A stretch of DNA of 64,000 bases from contig JACEVL010001161.1 in assembly GCA_020284085.1 (NCBI GenBank), forward strand, positions 3,366,844 to 3,430,843, in the 5' to 3' direction. The DNA is from Aporrectodea caliginosa. Taxonomy: Eukaryota > Annelida > Clitellata > Crassiclitellata > Lumbricidae. Within the stretch, counting starts at the first letter, position 1; each line of letters opens with the position of its first letter. Below the pieces are notes generated by a model. That model was not told where the DNA came from. It worked only from the letters and a program-made list of their open reading frames with translations, and made no database searches. Below are positions 33,487-44,389 of this stretch, piece by piece. Made by a program: the position numbers and the translations under genes.

Positions 33487-33526
33487 AATCTAATCTAATC
33501 TAATCTAATCTAATCTAATCTAATGC
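33487..33526. repeat. TCTAA pentanucleotide repeat
   Basis: Seven to eight perfect TCTAA units. Confidence 0.97.
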
Positions 33527-33892
33527 GAAGACTTCCTCTATAGAGCACCGTAATTGATAGCTGCTTCAAGTCGAGATAAACCAATTATTTAATTAATCAT
33601 AATTTACTGGATAAGATTCGGAAGGTCAGGTTGACAAGAGAAGTGAGAGAACAAACAGGTCAAGCTGGGTACTCCAGCTGGGTAAGAGGAGTGCTGGGCC
33701 TAGACCAAAATGACATCATGGGAATTAAGGAACCGACGAAATTGGGTAGGCCTAATGAATCCCTAACCCTCGGACCAGCCACCCACTGAGAAAGCCCTTG
33801 AACTCTGCTTTGGTTCTATGTGTAGCAAGAGTCAGAGTCTCTTGTACTAGAATACGACGTTTTTAAGCTGGATAGATTGTAATCGTACTCTC

Positions 33893-34230
33893 CAAACTTC
33901 TAAAGCGCCACTCGAAAGCCAAGCGCAGGGCACCAGCTTATTCACGAACGCTGCGTCTAGTCAGAAGGGTTGTCCATAAGAGTAGTCTGAAGGAGGTACG
34001 AGTCCGGTTTCCAGAAGCTTAGAGGGGGTAGAGCAGCTGTTAAGGTGGATGTCGTTTAGGTCGAGAATTGAATGGTAGATGATCAGTTGAGTCGGGGTAA
34101 GTGTTCTTGAAGAGGTGAGACTTTAATTTCGAGTGGAAAGCCTTGGGTGATGGACAGAGGAGCCTGAGGAGATGATGTTGGGTGATTGACGATGATGGTG
34201 CAGGAACCCAAAAGTGCGGAATACAGGAGG
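33893..34230 (-). pseudogene. LINE 3' fragment, reverse
   Basis: The inverse of the shared LINE 3' end (AGCGCCACTCGAAAGCCAAG, CAGCTTATTCACGAACGCTG), preceded on the minus strand by AFHSKLKSHLFKNTYPDS, the last residues of the ORF. Confidence 0.7.
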
Positions 34231-34859
34231 CAGGGATGAATGGAGAACAAAGGCAGAACGTGTATCATGTAAGCTGCATGTGTTCTAGATTCATTGAGCT
34301 ACGGATGAACTTTTGCTTTCAAATGAGGGAAGGCATCAACTAAGCTGGTGGCGAAGAACATTCTTTCGTAAGCCAGGCGCTACATGAATGTCCTGGTACA
34401 TATACATGGCTCAAGATGTCGAAGCATTCTTTGAAGATCAAAGGAAGATTCATACATAGAGACAATTGTACGTCTACAGAGGATACAGTAAATAAACTAC
34501 TCATTAACCCAGCGGGGAATTAATTTATGCTACAGGGCACTCCACAGAAACTTAAAATTTGTATCGGCTTAAATCTAAGGCTTAAAATCTTTCTGGTGAT
34601 AGACCAAACATCAAACAGTTATGCCGTCTTGCCGATACCCTGCTGTTTTCGGCAGTTCTTGGAACAATAGGACATTTCGTCCACGGGTTGCTGCCCCCCG
34701 CCCCAGCGAAGCCAACGGTGTACAGCCTACGCCCCAGATGCCATGACCGGTTGCTGCCAAAGCTGACAACCAAATGAGGAAAACATTCATAGTCAGAATG
34801 TTGTTCGCATACTAATTAGATTTTTCTCGTAATCTCACTGTTCATGGATAGATTTTATG

Positions 34860-34963
34860 TTTGTGTGAATTTATATTGCTGATGCTTGTTCATCAGAGTT
34901 CATCTTTTGCAGCTGGCTATATTAAATAATATACTTACTTACTTGTTTACTTACTTACTTACA
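34860..34963 (+). mobile_element. Retroposon 3' end with TTAC tail
   Basis: GCAGCTGGCTATATTAAATA is followed by ACTTACTTACTTG and further TTAC units. The layout matches the one at 16655, but the sequence differs. Confidence 0.35.
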
Positions 34964-34969
34964 AGGGTG

Positions 34970-35700
34970 ATTCAATTGCTGAGCTGTCAGACGCTGCCTG
35001 TAACTTAAGTGTTGTTTTCAAGTTTACCATGTCTCTCACTGGCCGTGTAAACAGTATTTGTAAGTCATCATATAATTTGATCATTCGTGACATACGCATA
35101 AATAGGCGTCATGTGCCCTTGTCTGCAAGGATATGTCTGGCAAATGGATTGGTTTCAAGTCGCCTAGATCATTGTAACTCGCTTCTTACTGTAATCAATA
35201 AGTCAAACATACTGAAGCTGCAGAGAGTTCTGAACTCTTTGGCTAGAGCCATAACTAATACATCCAAATATGAACATATGACCTTATGCTAGAATCTTTG
35301 CATTTTCTTCCTGTTCAGCAAAGAATTAGTTTCAAATTGGGGCTCATAGTTTATAAAACTCTTATCTCTGGCCAGCCACAAATCTTAAAATCACTGTTCT
35401 TATTCTCCAGACTGATCATATTATTCAGCGAGGTCATCTGATTGTCTTTATCTGGTCATACCGAAATCAAGAACTGATCTTGGCAAACGAGCTTTTTCAG
35501 TTGCTGGACCTACTTTTTAGAACTCTCTTTCTGGGTCTGTCCGCTCTGCTCAGTCGCTTGTGTCATTTCGTTCCCAACTTAAAGCTTACCTCTTTCAAAT
35601 TGCTTTTTCATTATAGACTGCCTCTCTGTCTCTTACGGACTGATCTTCTGGATGTTGACCTGATTAAGGCTTGGCTTAGTTGTGCCATCGGTTGATGCCT
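34970..35700 (+). pseudogene. LINE reverse transcriptase C-terminal fragment
   Basis: FKFTMSLTGRVNSICKSSYN, SRLDHCNSLLTVINKSNILK and LQRVLNSLARAITN are followed by LESLHFLPVQQRISFKLGLI. After a frameshift comes GKRAFSVAGPTF then a stop in place of the conserved tryptophan, then SFRSQLKAYLFQ. Motif order is typical of CR1/L2-like elements. The substituted tryptophan and frameshift show it is dead. Confidence 0.85.
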
Positions 35701-35814
35701 TGTGCATTAGACACCGACGCAATAGAAGTTTTACAATTTCCATGTGAACAGCTGCAGCTGTTGACTGCTAGAGAAGTTTAAGACAGAGTTTGGATGAGAT
35801 AATCGTCAACCGTG

Positions 35815-35900
35815 GGACACAGTAACAGATTGGTTAGAGCGCTGGCTTCGTAACACAGCGGGCACGGGTTCGAATCTTCCCAGAGACGATTGCTGTGCAG
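35815..35900 (+). mobile_element. tRNA-Thr-like SINE head
   Basis: AGATTGGTTAGAGCGCTGGC, then a CGT anticodon-like loop (TTCGTAA), then GGCACGGGTTCGAATCTTCC form the D, anticodon and T arms of a tRNA-like promoter. The acceptor stem does not pair, so a SINE is favoured over a true tRNA. Confidence 0.5.
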
Positions 35901-36018
35901 GGATCTAGAACAAGTCTTTTAATTAAAAATTCATTCACAATTGCTGAGCGTCATTGATTGCTGCTTAATTATTAGATAGTGGCGTGCAGGTCTAATGTGC
36001 AATATGTGTAAAATGTGT

Positions 36019-36019
36019 A

Positions 36020-36104
<85 letters not shown>

Positions 36105-36150
36105 TGATGATGATAATAATAATAATAGTAATGGTAATAATAATAATAAG
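36019..36150. repeat. TGA/CGA/TAA trinucleotide microsatellite
   Basis: TGATGA units, then CGACGA, then TGA and TAA units. One frame encodes polyaspartate, which is a repeat artefact. Confidence 0.95.
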
Positions 36151-36889
36151 ATAGCCGTCTGTTTGTCCCAGAATGTGTTTCGTATTCTCCGGATAATTTT
36201 TTAATTTCTCAGAGAGTATTTCTTGAGGAAAAATAATAATCGAAAGAGGAAGAAGAAGCTGTCGAACAAATGACAAACAATTGAATCGGTTTGCTAGAAA
36301 GCTACCGAGTATAAAAGACAAGAATTTGATGCAACCAACTAGAATGAATGTCTGACTGGGCCTCGTAGGAATCCGCAAGACGCATATATCATCTGAACAG
36401 TCATGCCATCTTCAGCTCTCGACGGGAATCCGCTGGTTGTGTGCGTTGGCCCGCCGGTGGTGAATCTTCTAGCTTACTCTGCATTGTTTTGCTAACTGAT
36501 GTCATTTTCGTTCGTATACTGACACTTAACATCCTAAATAGGCTAGCGCAGAGAGCGCCTCTGAGTAGATATCTTGAAAAAGTGCTATATAAATTCTCAG
36601 AATGAATGAATGAATCCGAAATTCGTAAAGACGTCTGGTCGTCACGTGAGGGATCTCTTCGCTGAGGCGCAGATATCACACCACAATCTATGAAGACCCA
36701 TTGTATTGCTGGATTGCGTTGGTTTTTCTTCACCTCTAATGAAAAAGGAGGAACGAATGACTGAACATTAGGTCCTAAATTATTTATATGACTACACAGT
36801 ATACATGTATGTGCCCATATTGTATGTATTTATGCGTTTACATAACAGGTCTATTTGCATACAAGGGGTATAAGTGATAAGATCGGATA

Positions 36890-37205
36890 TGGTCGGCTCT
36901 GCTCCGCCATAGTTGACGACTTTTTGCACCTTCTTGGTCGGAATTCCTTTCGATCGCCTGCCTGTGGCCTCCTAGTGGTTCCCCGTATGCGCACCCACCG
37001 CTACTTCCCAAGCCAGTTTTGCTTTTGTAGGCTCATCCAGCTGGAATGACTTCCCTCAGGACCTGCAGCTAGAGCTCCTCAGAATCGCTCCCTCAGTTCA
37101 GCAAGCGTCTAAAAACATTCCTGTGTGCCAGTGATGGCACTGGCCCGGGCGGGGAGCGCTAATCAATTTTTGTTGGTGGCGCTTTATAAATTTTCGATTA
37201 TATAA
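36890..37205 (+). pseudogene. LINE 3' fragment
   Basis: SSSWNDFPQDLQLELLRIAP-like text is followed by a 3' UTR ending GGCGCTTTATAAATTTTCGA then TTATATAATTACA. It is the same family as 49735-50575. Confidence 0.6.
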
Positions 37206-37627
37206 TTACAATAACCTGATTGATTGGCTGAATTGGTTGAAGTCGTTGGTACAAATGACATTTTTCAGGGCCACGATTCTGAGGACCTTCCGTAGAGTCG
37301 CGAAAGCAAATGTGTTACTGTTACTTTCAAAAGCAATTAAGGGCAATCGTGTACAACTGGGCGTTAAAACAGCACTTGTTGAAGTCTTTAATGTAATTTT
37401 TGTATGGGAAGGCCGATAGGAATTTGTCTGAAGACAGGTTATGTTAAAATTGTTGCCTAAACTCGAAAACGAAAAACTTAAATGAATTTTAAATACAATT
37501 TAATCAGCTCAACTTAAGACTTTGCCTCATTGAAGATATGTAGCCTAGACAGATTGTAAGATAGATCACGGGGTTGACTGTTGTCTGGTCTACCATCCTA
37601 TTTCTGCTCTAAACTTAGTTTCTAAGG

Positions 37628-39100
37628 GGTTCCGGACAATTCCCCCCCTGTCAATTCCCCCCGGTCAATTCCCCCCCGTCAATTCCCCGGTCAATTCCCC
37701 AGGTCAATTCCCCCCGGTCAATTCCCCCAGGTCAATTCCCCCTACATATATATAATAATTATATTGTTATTGATTAATTACAATAATTATTATATAATAA
37801 TAATTTAATTATATTGTTATTATATTATAATTAATTATATTATAGTTATAATTAATTATATTAATTTAATTATATATTATATAATTTATATGCAAAAATA
37901 TCATTATATAATAATATAAAATATATGTCAATTCCCCCTACATATATATAATAATTATATTGTTATTGATTAATTACAATAATTATTATATAATAATAAT
38001 TTAATTATATTGTTATTATATTATAATTAATTATATTATAGTTATAATTAATTATATTAATTTAATTATATATTATATAATTTATATGCACAAATATAAT
38101 TATATAATAATATAAAATATATGTCAATTATTTCCTATATATATATAATAATTATATTGTTATTGATTAATTACAATAATTATTATATAATAATAATTTA
38201 ATTATATTGTTATTATATTATAATTAATTATATTATAGTTATAATTAATTATATTAATTTAATTATATATTATATAATTTATATGCACAAATATCATTAT
38301 ATAATAATATAAAATATATGTCAATTCCCCTACATATATATAATAATTATTATAAAATAATTACATATATTTTATATTATTATATAATTATATTTGTGCA
38401 TATAAATTATATATAATTAAATTAATATAATTAATTATAACTATAATATAATTAATTATAATAATATTTATTAATTAGTATAGTAATATAATTATTAAAA
38501 TAATATATAATATGTAATAATAATTAATATCACTAATAAATATATTAATTATTTATTAAAATTATATGTATAATATATAATATTAATATATTATATTAAT
38601 TATTATAATTATATAATTATTATATAATATATAATTATTAAATTATATATATAATATAATATATACACATATACATAGGTATTTATATAATTATATTAAT
38701 ATTTAATAATCTATAAAAATATATATTAATATTATTAATATCATATAATTTTATAATAATTAATTATATTGTTATTGATTAATTACAATAATTATTATAT
38801 AATAATAATTTAATTATATTGTTATTATATATATTATTAATTATAAATTGAATTATAATATATATATTATTTCTATTAATATAATTAATTATATTAATTT
38901 AATTATATATTATATAATTTATATGCACACATAATATAATTATATAATAATATAAAATATATGTAATTATTTTATAATAATTATTATATATATGTATGTA
39001 GGGGGAATTGACCGGGGGGAATTGACCTGGGGGGAATTGACCGGGGAAATTGACGGGGAATTGACCGGGGAAATTGACCGGGTGGAATTGTCCTAGACTC
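37628..39100. mobile_element. Foldback-type element with GGTCAATTCCCCC repeats and AT-rich core
   Basis: The left arm (37634-37745) carries GGACAATTCCCCC followed by tandem CCGGTCAATTCCCC units; the right arm (38999-39093) carries the inverse and ends GGAATTGTCC. The 10-base repeat GTTTCTAAGG flanks it at 37618-37627 and 39101-39110. The core is nearly pure A+T. It begins with three to four direct copies of a roughly 196-base unit starting at about 37740, 37938, 38134 and 38330, each followed by CAATTCCCC or a variant. It then continues in inverted orientation. No coding sequence. Confidence 0.85.
37740..38335. repeat. About 196-bp AT-rich direct repeats
   Basis: Three nearly identical units, each starting CCTACATATATATAATAATT (the third reads TCCTATATATATATAATAAT) and ending in ATATGTCAATT. 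A fourth begins at 38330 and turns into the inverse sequence. The whole block is a strong palindrome-former inside the foldback element. Confidence 0.85.
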
Positions 39101-39289
39101 GTTTCTAAGGTCTTTGAGAGAGTCACAGTTGACAGGATTAGTCGTCACTAGTCTTGTCGTCTCAATCTTTACGGCTACCTGCCAATCATCCAACACTTAT
39201 CGAGAATACTATTCCACTTAAATAACACTGCTTGCTGTCCACGATCATGTAATTCGTTCGACGGATGAAAGGAAAGTCACCGCTTTCAT

Positions 39290-39640
39290 CCTCGAAGTGT
39301 CAGTTAAATTCAGAAGAGTTGATCATTGCATACCGACTTCACCGTCTTGATCACTTGTTTAACCTCTTTAATGCTGCTCTCAGCTTGTTGTTTTCCCTGT
39401 GTCCTAGCATCCAGTCGATCCACTTCAGGGAGTTTATCTCATCGTCATCGGTTGTTTCGGTCTATGGCGTGCCACAGTGCTCGACACTTCACCATCTACT
39501 TTTCACTGTTTAAACTCTGGTGCTTAGAGCGCCGATCGCTGACCTTTTACTGAATCTCCATACGTATGCTGAAGACAATCAACTTCTGTTCTACTTCTGC
39601 TTCTTTTCTGCAACTACTCTCTGATGTTTTTTTTGAGATT
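39290..39640 (+). pseudogene. LINE reverse transcriptase core fragment
   Basis: SSSVVSVYGVPQCSTLHHLL corresponds to the conserved GVPQGSVLGPLLF. HTYAEDNQLLFYF corresponds to the catalytic YADD box with the first aspartate changed to glutamate. Both changes disable the polymerase. A piece of the 3' end of a different LINE follows (39770-39900). Confidence 0.75.
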
Positions 39641-39769
39641 ATATGGAAATGATTGACATTCAATAAGCTTATTTTTAAATTTCAAAAACCGAATTTGTTT
39701 GCTCAATCCAGCAGCTGCACAAGTTTGACTAACTCACTTACATCAATTCATTTGAGTGGTCACAGCGAG

Positions 39770-39900
39770 TCCTAGGTCCCCTCTCTTTGATCTCTCTGGG
39801 AACTAGACTCAGATCTAGCTCGTAAATAAACTGATGCCCTTCGCTTATCACTAGAGTAGCGCTTTAGACATCTGGATTTTACTATTACGATTCATTCGCA
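39770..39900 (+). mobile_element. LINE 3'-end fragment
   Basis: AGCTCGTAAATAAACTGATG, AGAGTAGCGCTTTAGACATC and ACTATTACGATTC match the 3' end seen at 5550. It separates two pieces of the LINE at 39290 and 40000. Confidence 0.55.
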
Positions 39901-39999
39901 ATTAGTCATCACATCATATGGTTGTCATATTTGATCCAATAATATATATATTTTTCACAGAATATTGAAGCTCCTGCAGATCTTTTCCTACAGGATACA

Positions 40000-40740
40000 T
40001 AAGTGGAATAAGATCTCAAGTGCACGGGAATATCTTGGTTTAAATCAGCTAACGTTCTGGTATCTATCTAGTCGTCTTGATCGCTGTAATTCGTTTTCAA
40101 CAGCGTCAAAAGACAATTCTGCACAAATTACAATATTTGGAACTTATTGGCCAGGGCTATAACGAAAAGACCAAATCTGAACACAGCACTTTCATCCTGC
40201 ATTCATTGCACTGACTTGCTATAAAACAAGTGGTTGGTGACTGTTTAACGATGCTATGTCATAATAAAGATGGTTAACGGCGCCCTCCTCCTTTATCCAG
40301 GATTGGGATTGGCACTACCATAGATCGGGCAGTGGCGGAGATTCCTATAGAACAAAGAATTTAGTTTCAAATTTGTCTTATAGTTTATAAAGTGCATATA
40401 ATACAGAACGACCAGCAGACTTTCTTTCGTCTTTACTCAACCCTCAGGTTCATAATTGCTCACTGGATGCTTTGCCTCTCATTGTTCTTCTCCTATGCAA
40501 CACAGTACTTGATTCCCAGGCTCGCTCAGTCTCAGAAACTAAGCTCTTTCATTCTCTTTCTATTCCTGTCCGCTCCGCTGGGTCTATGATATCGTTCTTG
40601 CTCTTCGATACTACTCTCTCTCTCTCATCCGGTTTCAGTCATCGGACTCGTCTGTCCGAAAATATAAATTAGCCTCAACTGAAACCCCATCTGTTTCAAA
40701 TTGTGGCCCATTTACCAAAGGGCCACACGGATCTTGACTG
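40000..40740 (+). pseudogene. LINE reverse transcriptase C-terminal fragment
   Basis: SSRLDRCNSFSTASKDNSAQ corresponds to SRLDYCNSLL. Later IEQRISFKF and, in shifted frames, further C-terminal text continue to about 40740. It is heavily frameshifted and probably the continuation of 39290-39640. Confidence 0.6.
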
Positions 40741-40869
40741 TATGACTCTGTCCAATGGATTCTGATTTGGATTTTGCGATTTTGATGAGAAACGACGATC
40801 GTTGATGATAACTTTTGTATTACGACGATGGCGATAAACATTGTTTCCTGGTTAGATTAGATCAGAGAT

Positions 40870-41092
40870 GACGATGGTGGAGTGGTGTTTATGTTTTTGT
40901 TGTTGTTGCTGTTGTTATTATTAGTGGTGGTGGTGGTGATAGTTGGCGGTGGTGATACTGGTGGTGACAGTGGTGGTAGTGATGAAGATGGTGACGAGAA
41001 GAGGGTGGGTGATGATCGCGTTGGTGATAGTAGTCATAGTGGTGTTGATTACGGTGGTGGTGATAATGATGACGGTGATGGTGGTTGTAAAC
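40870..41092. repeat. GGT-rich degenerate trinucleotide repeat
   Basis: GTTGTTGTTGCTGTTGTTAT then GGTGGTGGTGGTGAT and degenerate GGTGAT units. A smaller similar block lies at 41393-41465. Confidence 0.85.
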
Positions 41093-41658
41093 TACCGCCA
41101 CGTGTGATAGCTTACTTCACATATGAGTTGTCACTCTCTCGAAAAACAGAGTACGACTAACTTTATTCTCAACACTCACACAGAAGATACATGAACATGA
41201 AATGAAGTTTTCCTATACATTCTGATTGGTTCTAATGTACGATTCTCAATAATAGAGTTCAATCATTATAGAGTCTGTTCTTGCAACATTCTAATATAAT
41301 TTACATATAATAATATTATAACCAAAGCACCACTACTATTAAAACATAAATCTGTAAGTACATATCTTTATGAATATGACAAAGGTGATACCGTGATAGT
41401 GGTGGTCGCGATGATGATGGTGACGAGGATGAGAAGGATGGTGGTGATGATGATTATGATGATGCCCTCGCTGTTTGCGTTTAACCTATATGAACTGTAT
41501 TTCGTAACAACGTGTTTTGTTGTCTATGACAATCGAGTTCGACGAAATCTCCTCTGATTGGAGAGGAGTGAAATTGAAATCGTTTGCGTATATAAACCTA
41601 CCCTTGATCATAATAATAATAATTTTGTTTTTGAGTCTGAAGGTCTGTATGTTTGTAG

Positions 41659-41750
41659 GCCTACGTGACAGTCGTTTGATCCACCAATCAAAGAGGCGAC
41701 CGACCGGGACGACGTACGTCCAGGTGGCCAACTATTACTCATCTTCTCAG
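41659..41750 (+). CDS. Candidate internal exon, unknown protein
   Basis: An open segment bounded by TATGTTTGTAG and CTCAG/GTGAGG, with a second perfect donor CAG/GTGAGT 14 bases further on (after 41764). It encodes LRDSRLIHQSKRRPTGTTYV followed by QVANYYSSSQ, and is richer in G+C than its flanks. I recognise no domain. It might belong to an unseen gene or to the PRR15-like locus downstream on the same strand, but nothing links them. The two donors would differ by 14 bases and so shift the frame. Confidence 0.3.
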
Positions 41751-41842
41751 GTGAGGAGCCTCAGGTGAGTCATCCCAGTCATCATCAGCGTCGTCGACCA
41801 GCTCGACTAGTTCTACTTTGCCTCGTCTGTATATATATATAT

Positions 41843-41874
<32 letters not shown>

Positions 41875-42263
41875 ATACCTCTTCATGAACACTTGTATAT
41901 GAGTAATACACACATATATATATATATTATTTGTATATATTTATACATGTACGTAATATGTCTAGTTGTATACAAAGGGTATAGGTAACACTGAATGACG
42001 GCACCATGATATGATTGATAGGCTGAAGTCGTTGAAGTCGTTCGTCCAAGTGACTTCTCTGAGCATCGGTTCAGTTGTTTCATGACGCACGTCAGCTTCC
42101 AACCAGTTTCACAAGAGACAAGCAATCACTTCTCATTGGAATCAATTTTTATAGGCGAACGGGCAATTGTATAGAGGCAAATCACGTCCTGGAAAACGAA
42201 GCTAGGATGAATATAATTGAGCCAAACCAGGACTTATAATCTAATCCAATGACTTCCTCCCAC

Positions 42264-42342
42264 CATGCGTGTACATGGAGCCCATGTGGGATCCATATTC
42301 CTATAGGTGTATGGGATCCTATATGGGACCCGCATAGGTCGT
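42264..42342 (+). mobile_element. Palindrome-rich MITE copy, partial
   Basis: CATGGAGCCCATGTGGGATC and GTATGGGATCCTATATGGGA belong to the same repeat family; terminal repeats are not visible. Confidence 0.4.
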
Positions 42343-42493
42343 TGAACAGATATAGATCGGTTGCTTTATTATATTTAACACTTTGCGAAGTGTAAGACAG
42401 ATTTTAAATTGGGTTCTCTGCCAGTGTAACGTGTATATAAAACTAAATATATATATTGATTAATGCAAAACAGGTTGACAAGCCGCAACACGA

Positions 42494-43172
42494 TTACAAT
42501 GTAAAGTGAAATGAGATTAGTGATGTAGAGTTATAATGGATTGTGCAATACCGATGTGAAATGTTGATACTTAAGGGTTTATGTTTTCTGGCTCTGGCCC
42601 CAGAATTTTGAACCATTTGAAGTTTGTGTAGAACTTCCTTAATGGTGCCAATAAGAAGTGAGTTGCAGCAACCAATTCTGCTGGAGACTGAGGCATTAGC
42701 TAGTGTGTTGGTCAAACAGTTTGCAGCATATGAAATCTGATTATGCGAATATACCCTGTGTTGAATAAAACCGATCTCCGTCCACCTTGAACAGGTTCTG
42801 AAAGGAATAAAACATTTGCCCACAGTACGTACACATTCAGTACGATCTAGTTCTATGAGCAAGTCACTTAGCTGAGCAGACTTAAACCAGTCAAATTTGC
42901 GAAGCTGTTGACTTGTGCCAAATAGTAGGAATCAGACTCTTTAGAAACCGTCTGCTACTATCCATCCAGTACGGAACATTACTGAAAACAGAAGCAAGTA
43001 CTTTCAGAGCAGCGTTAGCCGAAGAGCTGTGAAATGACGGGAATAGTTGGGTACCTACAGTGGTATCGCCGAGAGAGCTGTCAGTAGGTAGTGAACAAAT
43101 TGGTGTGATGTATAGTGTAAACAGAAACGGGCCTAGTACAGAACCCTGCGGAGTACGGCGTGCTCAAGACAG
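42494..43172 (-). pseudogene. LINE reverse transcriptase fragment, reverse
   Basis: On the minus strand it starts RTPQGSVLGPFLFTLYITPI (conserved RT box). It then passes through a frame with SANAALKVL and later reads ISYAANCLTNTLANASVSSR, IGCCNSLLIGTIKEVLHKLQ and MVQNSGARA. The catalytic YADD box is degraded. A CR1/L2-like element. Confidence 0.8.
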
Positions 43173-43284
43173 CTGGCGCCGGACTGAATTGATTTATATG
43201 AAATTGAATGGGCACGTGCAGAGGCGGGTCCACACTTTTTGGGCCATGAAGTTTTAACTGTTATGGGAAGGCCCCTTTGCAACT

Positions 43285-43797
43285 GGTTGCAGGACATAAT
43301 CCTCCGGTCATAAATTTCAGAGATAACCCCACGGACAAAATCTCCCGGACATAATCCCCCAATTTTGCATAGGACATAGAAGAAGAAGAGGAGCAATCCC
43401 TTGAGCTAGTCCTGAGACAATCAATGGGTATGAAGTGTTAGCGACTTCATTTTCTTAGCCTCGGCATACGAGGGCGGGTGGACAATCCTCTCCCTCACCG
43501 TCTCACCTTCCCACCGACAGTGTACGGTCAGTAAACTCTGCTGATTTGGCTAGGGGGTGCTGGTGGAACATAAATCTCGAATCATATTTTCTGCCCTGGC
43601 GGGGATTTGAACCCCTCACCCCCGACCTCTCGATTGACAGTCCAATGCGCTAACCACTACACTATCGATGTTATAGATGTTATTGGATATTATGTATAAG
43701 TTTATCCATCTTACTTGACTGAGGTTGGGGTGATTATATCCTAGCCTGGCTGGATTATATCCGGGGGATTATATCTAGAGGGTATTATGTCCGTCTA
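43285..43797. mobile_element. Foldback-type element with GGACATAATCC repeats, carrying a SINE
   Basis: The left arm (43285-43376) contains GGACATAATCCTCC, GGACAAAATCTCCC and GGACATAATCCCCC. The right arm (43725-43797) contains the inverse GGGGTGATTATATCC, GGATTATATCC and GGGTATTATGTCC. The 11-base repeat CCTTTGCAACT flanks it at 43274-43284 and 43798-43808. A tRNA-derived SINE fills the core. It lies inside hAT copy 2. In hAT copy 1 a shorter stretch of the same repeats occupies the equivalent place (23265-23335). Confidence 0.7.
43394..43672 (-). mobile_element. tRNA-Asp-like SINE, copy A
   Basis: On the minus strand the head reads TAGTGTAGTGGTTAGCGCAT (A box), then GGACTGTCAATCGAGAGGTC with a GTC anticodon-like loop, then GGGGTTCAAATCCCCGCC (B box). 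This is a tRNA-Asp-like promoter. The body of about 200 bases is shared with copy B at 59492-59746 (for example GAAGTG or GAAGTCGCTAACACTTC-like text near the 3' part). It sits inside the foldback element 43285-43797. The tRNA-like head cannot be a working tRNA because the acceptor stem does not close. Confidence 0.75.
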
Positions 43798-44389
43798 CCT
43801 TTGCAACTACTAGACTAGACACGGAAGACACTTATGAGAATAAATATTATATCATACATTTTACAAATTGCTCTTTTTTAGTTTTTCTAGCAAGATATTC
43901 ACGTACAGTTTCGTCAAATGAGAGCTTCCTTGCAACGTCATTTGCTATAAACAATATTCATAAAGAACTTAAGTGCTCTTCAGTCATGGTAGCCCGAGGT
44001 TTGCTCTTTATAAAGGATGGGCTTTTAAAAATGTCTTTCTGCTTCACAGCTCGTGATAGGCACTGTCAAATATGCCTACAGCTAAAATTGGGCAACTTTT
44101 CAATTACGCGTTGCTCACAAATAAGCCGAAGAACTTCTGCGCATTGAATTTTAGATGGCCTGTTTTCTGCTGTGTTCTGGGATTTCCTAAGGTGCAAATA
44201 TTCTTTGAATTGATGACACTCGTTTACTAATTTGTGGTCTAGCCCTACATCATCTTTGTAATACGATTTCATCAGTTTAATACTGTCTTCTGGGATCGAG
44301 GCCCTGGGACCCTGAAGCTTCAGCTTCATTAGTTTCATAGTGGGTGCAGGTTAGACGGGAACCACCCAAGAACAGGACCAGAAAGTCCA

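Larger units (their letters stand above)
43219..44351 (-). mobile_element. Degenerate hAT element (copy 2), mariner-free
   Basis: Read on the minus strand from about 44350 this matches copy 1. The shared text includes CTTCAGGGTCCCAGGGCCTC and NECHQFKEYLHLRKSQ. Where copy 1 has the mariner, this copy runs straight through (GACCACAAATTAGTAAACGA, about 44226-44245). Further on, with a frameshift, it keeps the hATC dimerisation signature LTVPITSCEAERHF (about 44030-44072), with stops after it. The left end (CAGAGGCGGGTCCAC at 43219) matches copy 1, while the right end is eroded. It contains a foldback element with a SINE inside. Confidence 0.75.

Noticed and set aside
35815..35900. A genuine tRNA-Thr gene
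   Set aside because: D, anticodon and T arms look plausible but the acceptor stem does not pair and no 3' terminator run follows; a SINE head fits better. The same reasoning applies to 30424, 13962, 14805 and 43600.
35992..36378. Polyaspartate or isoleucine/valine-rich frames
   Set aside because: Trinucleotide repeat TGA/CGA/TAA read in different frames.
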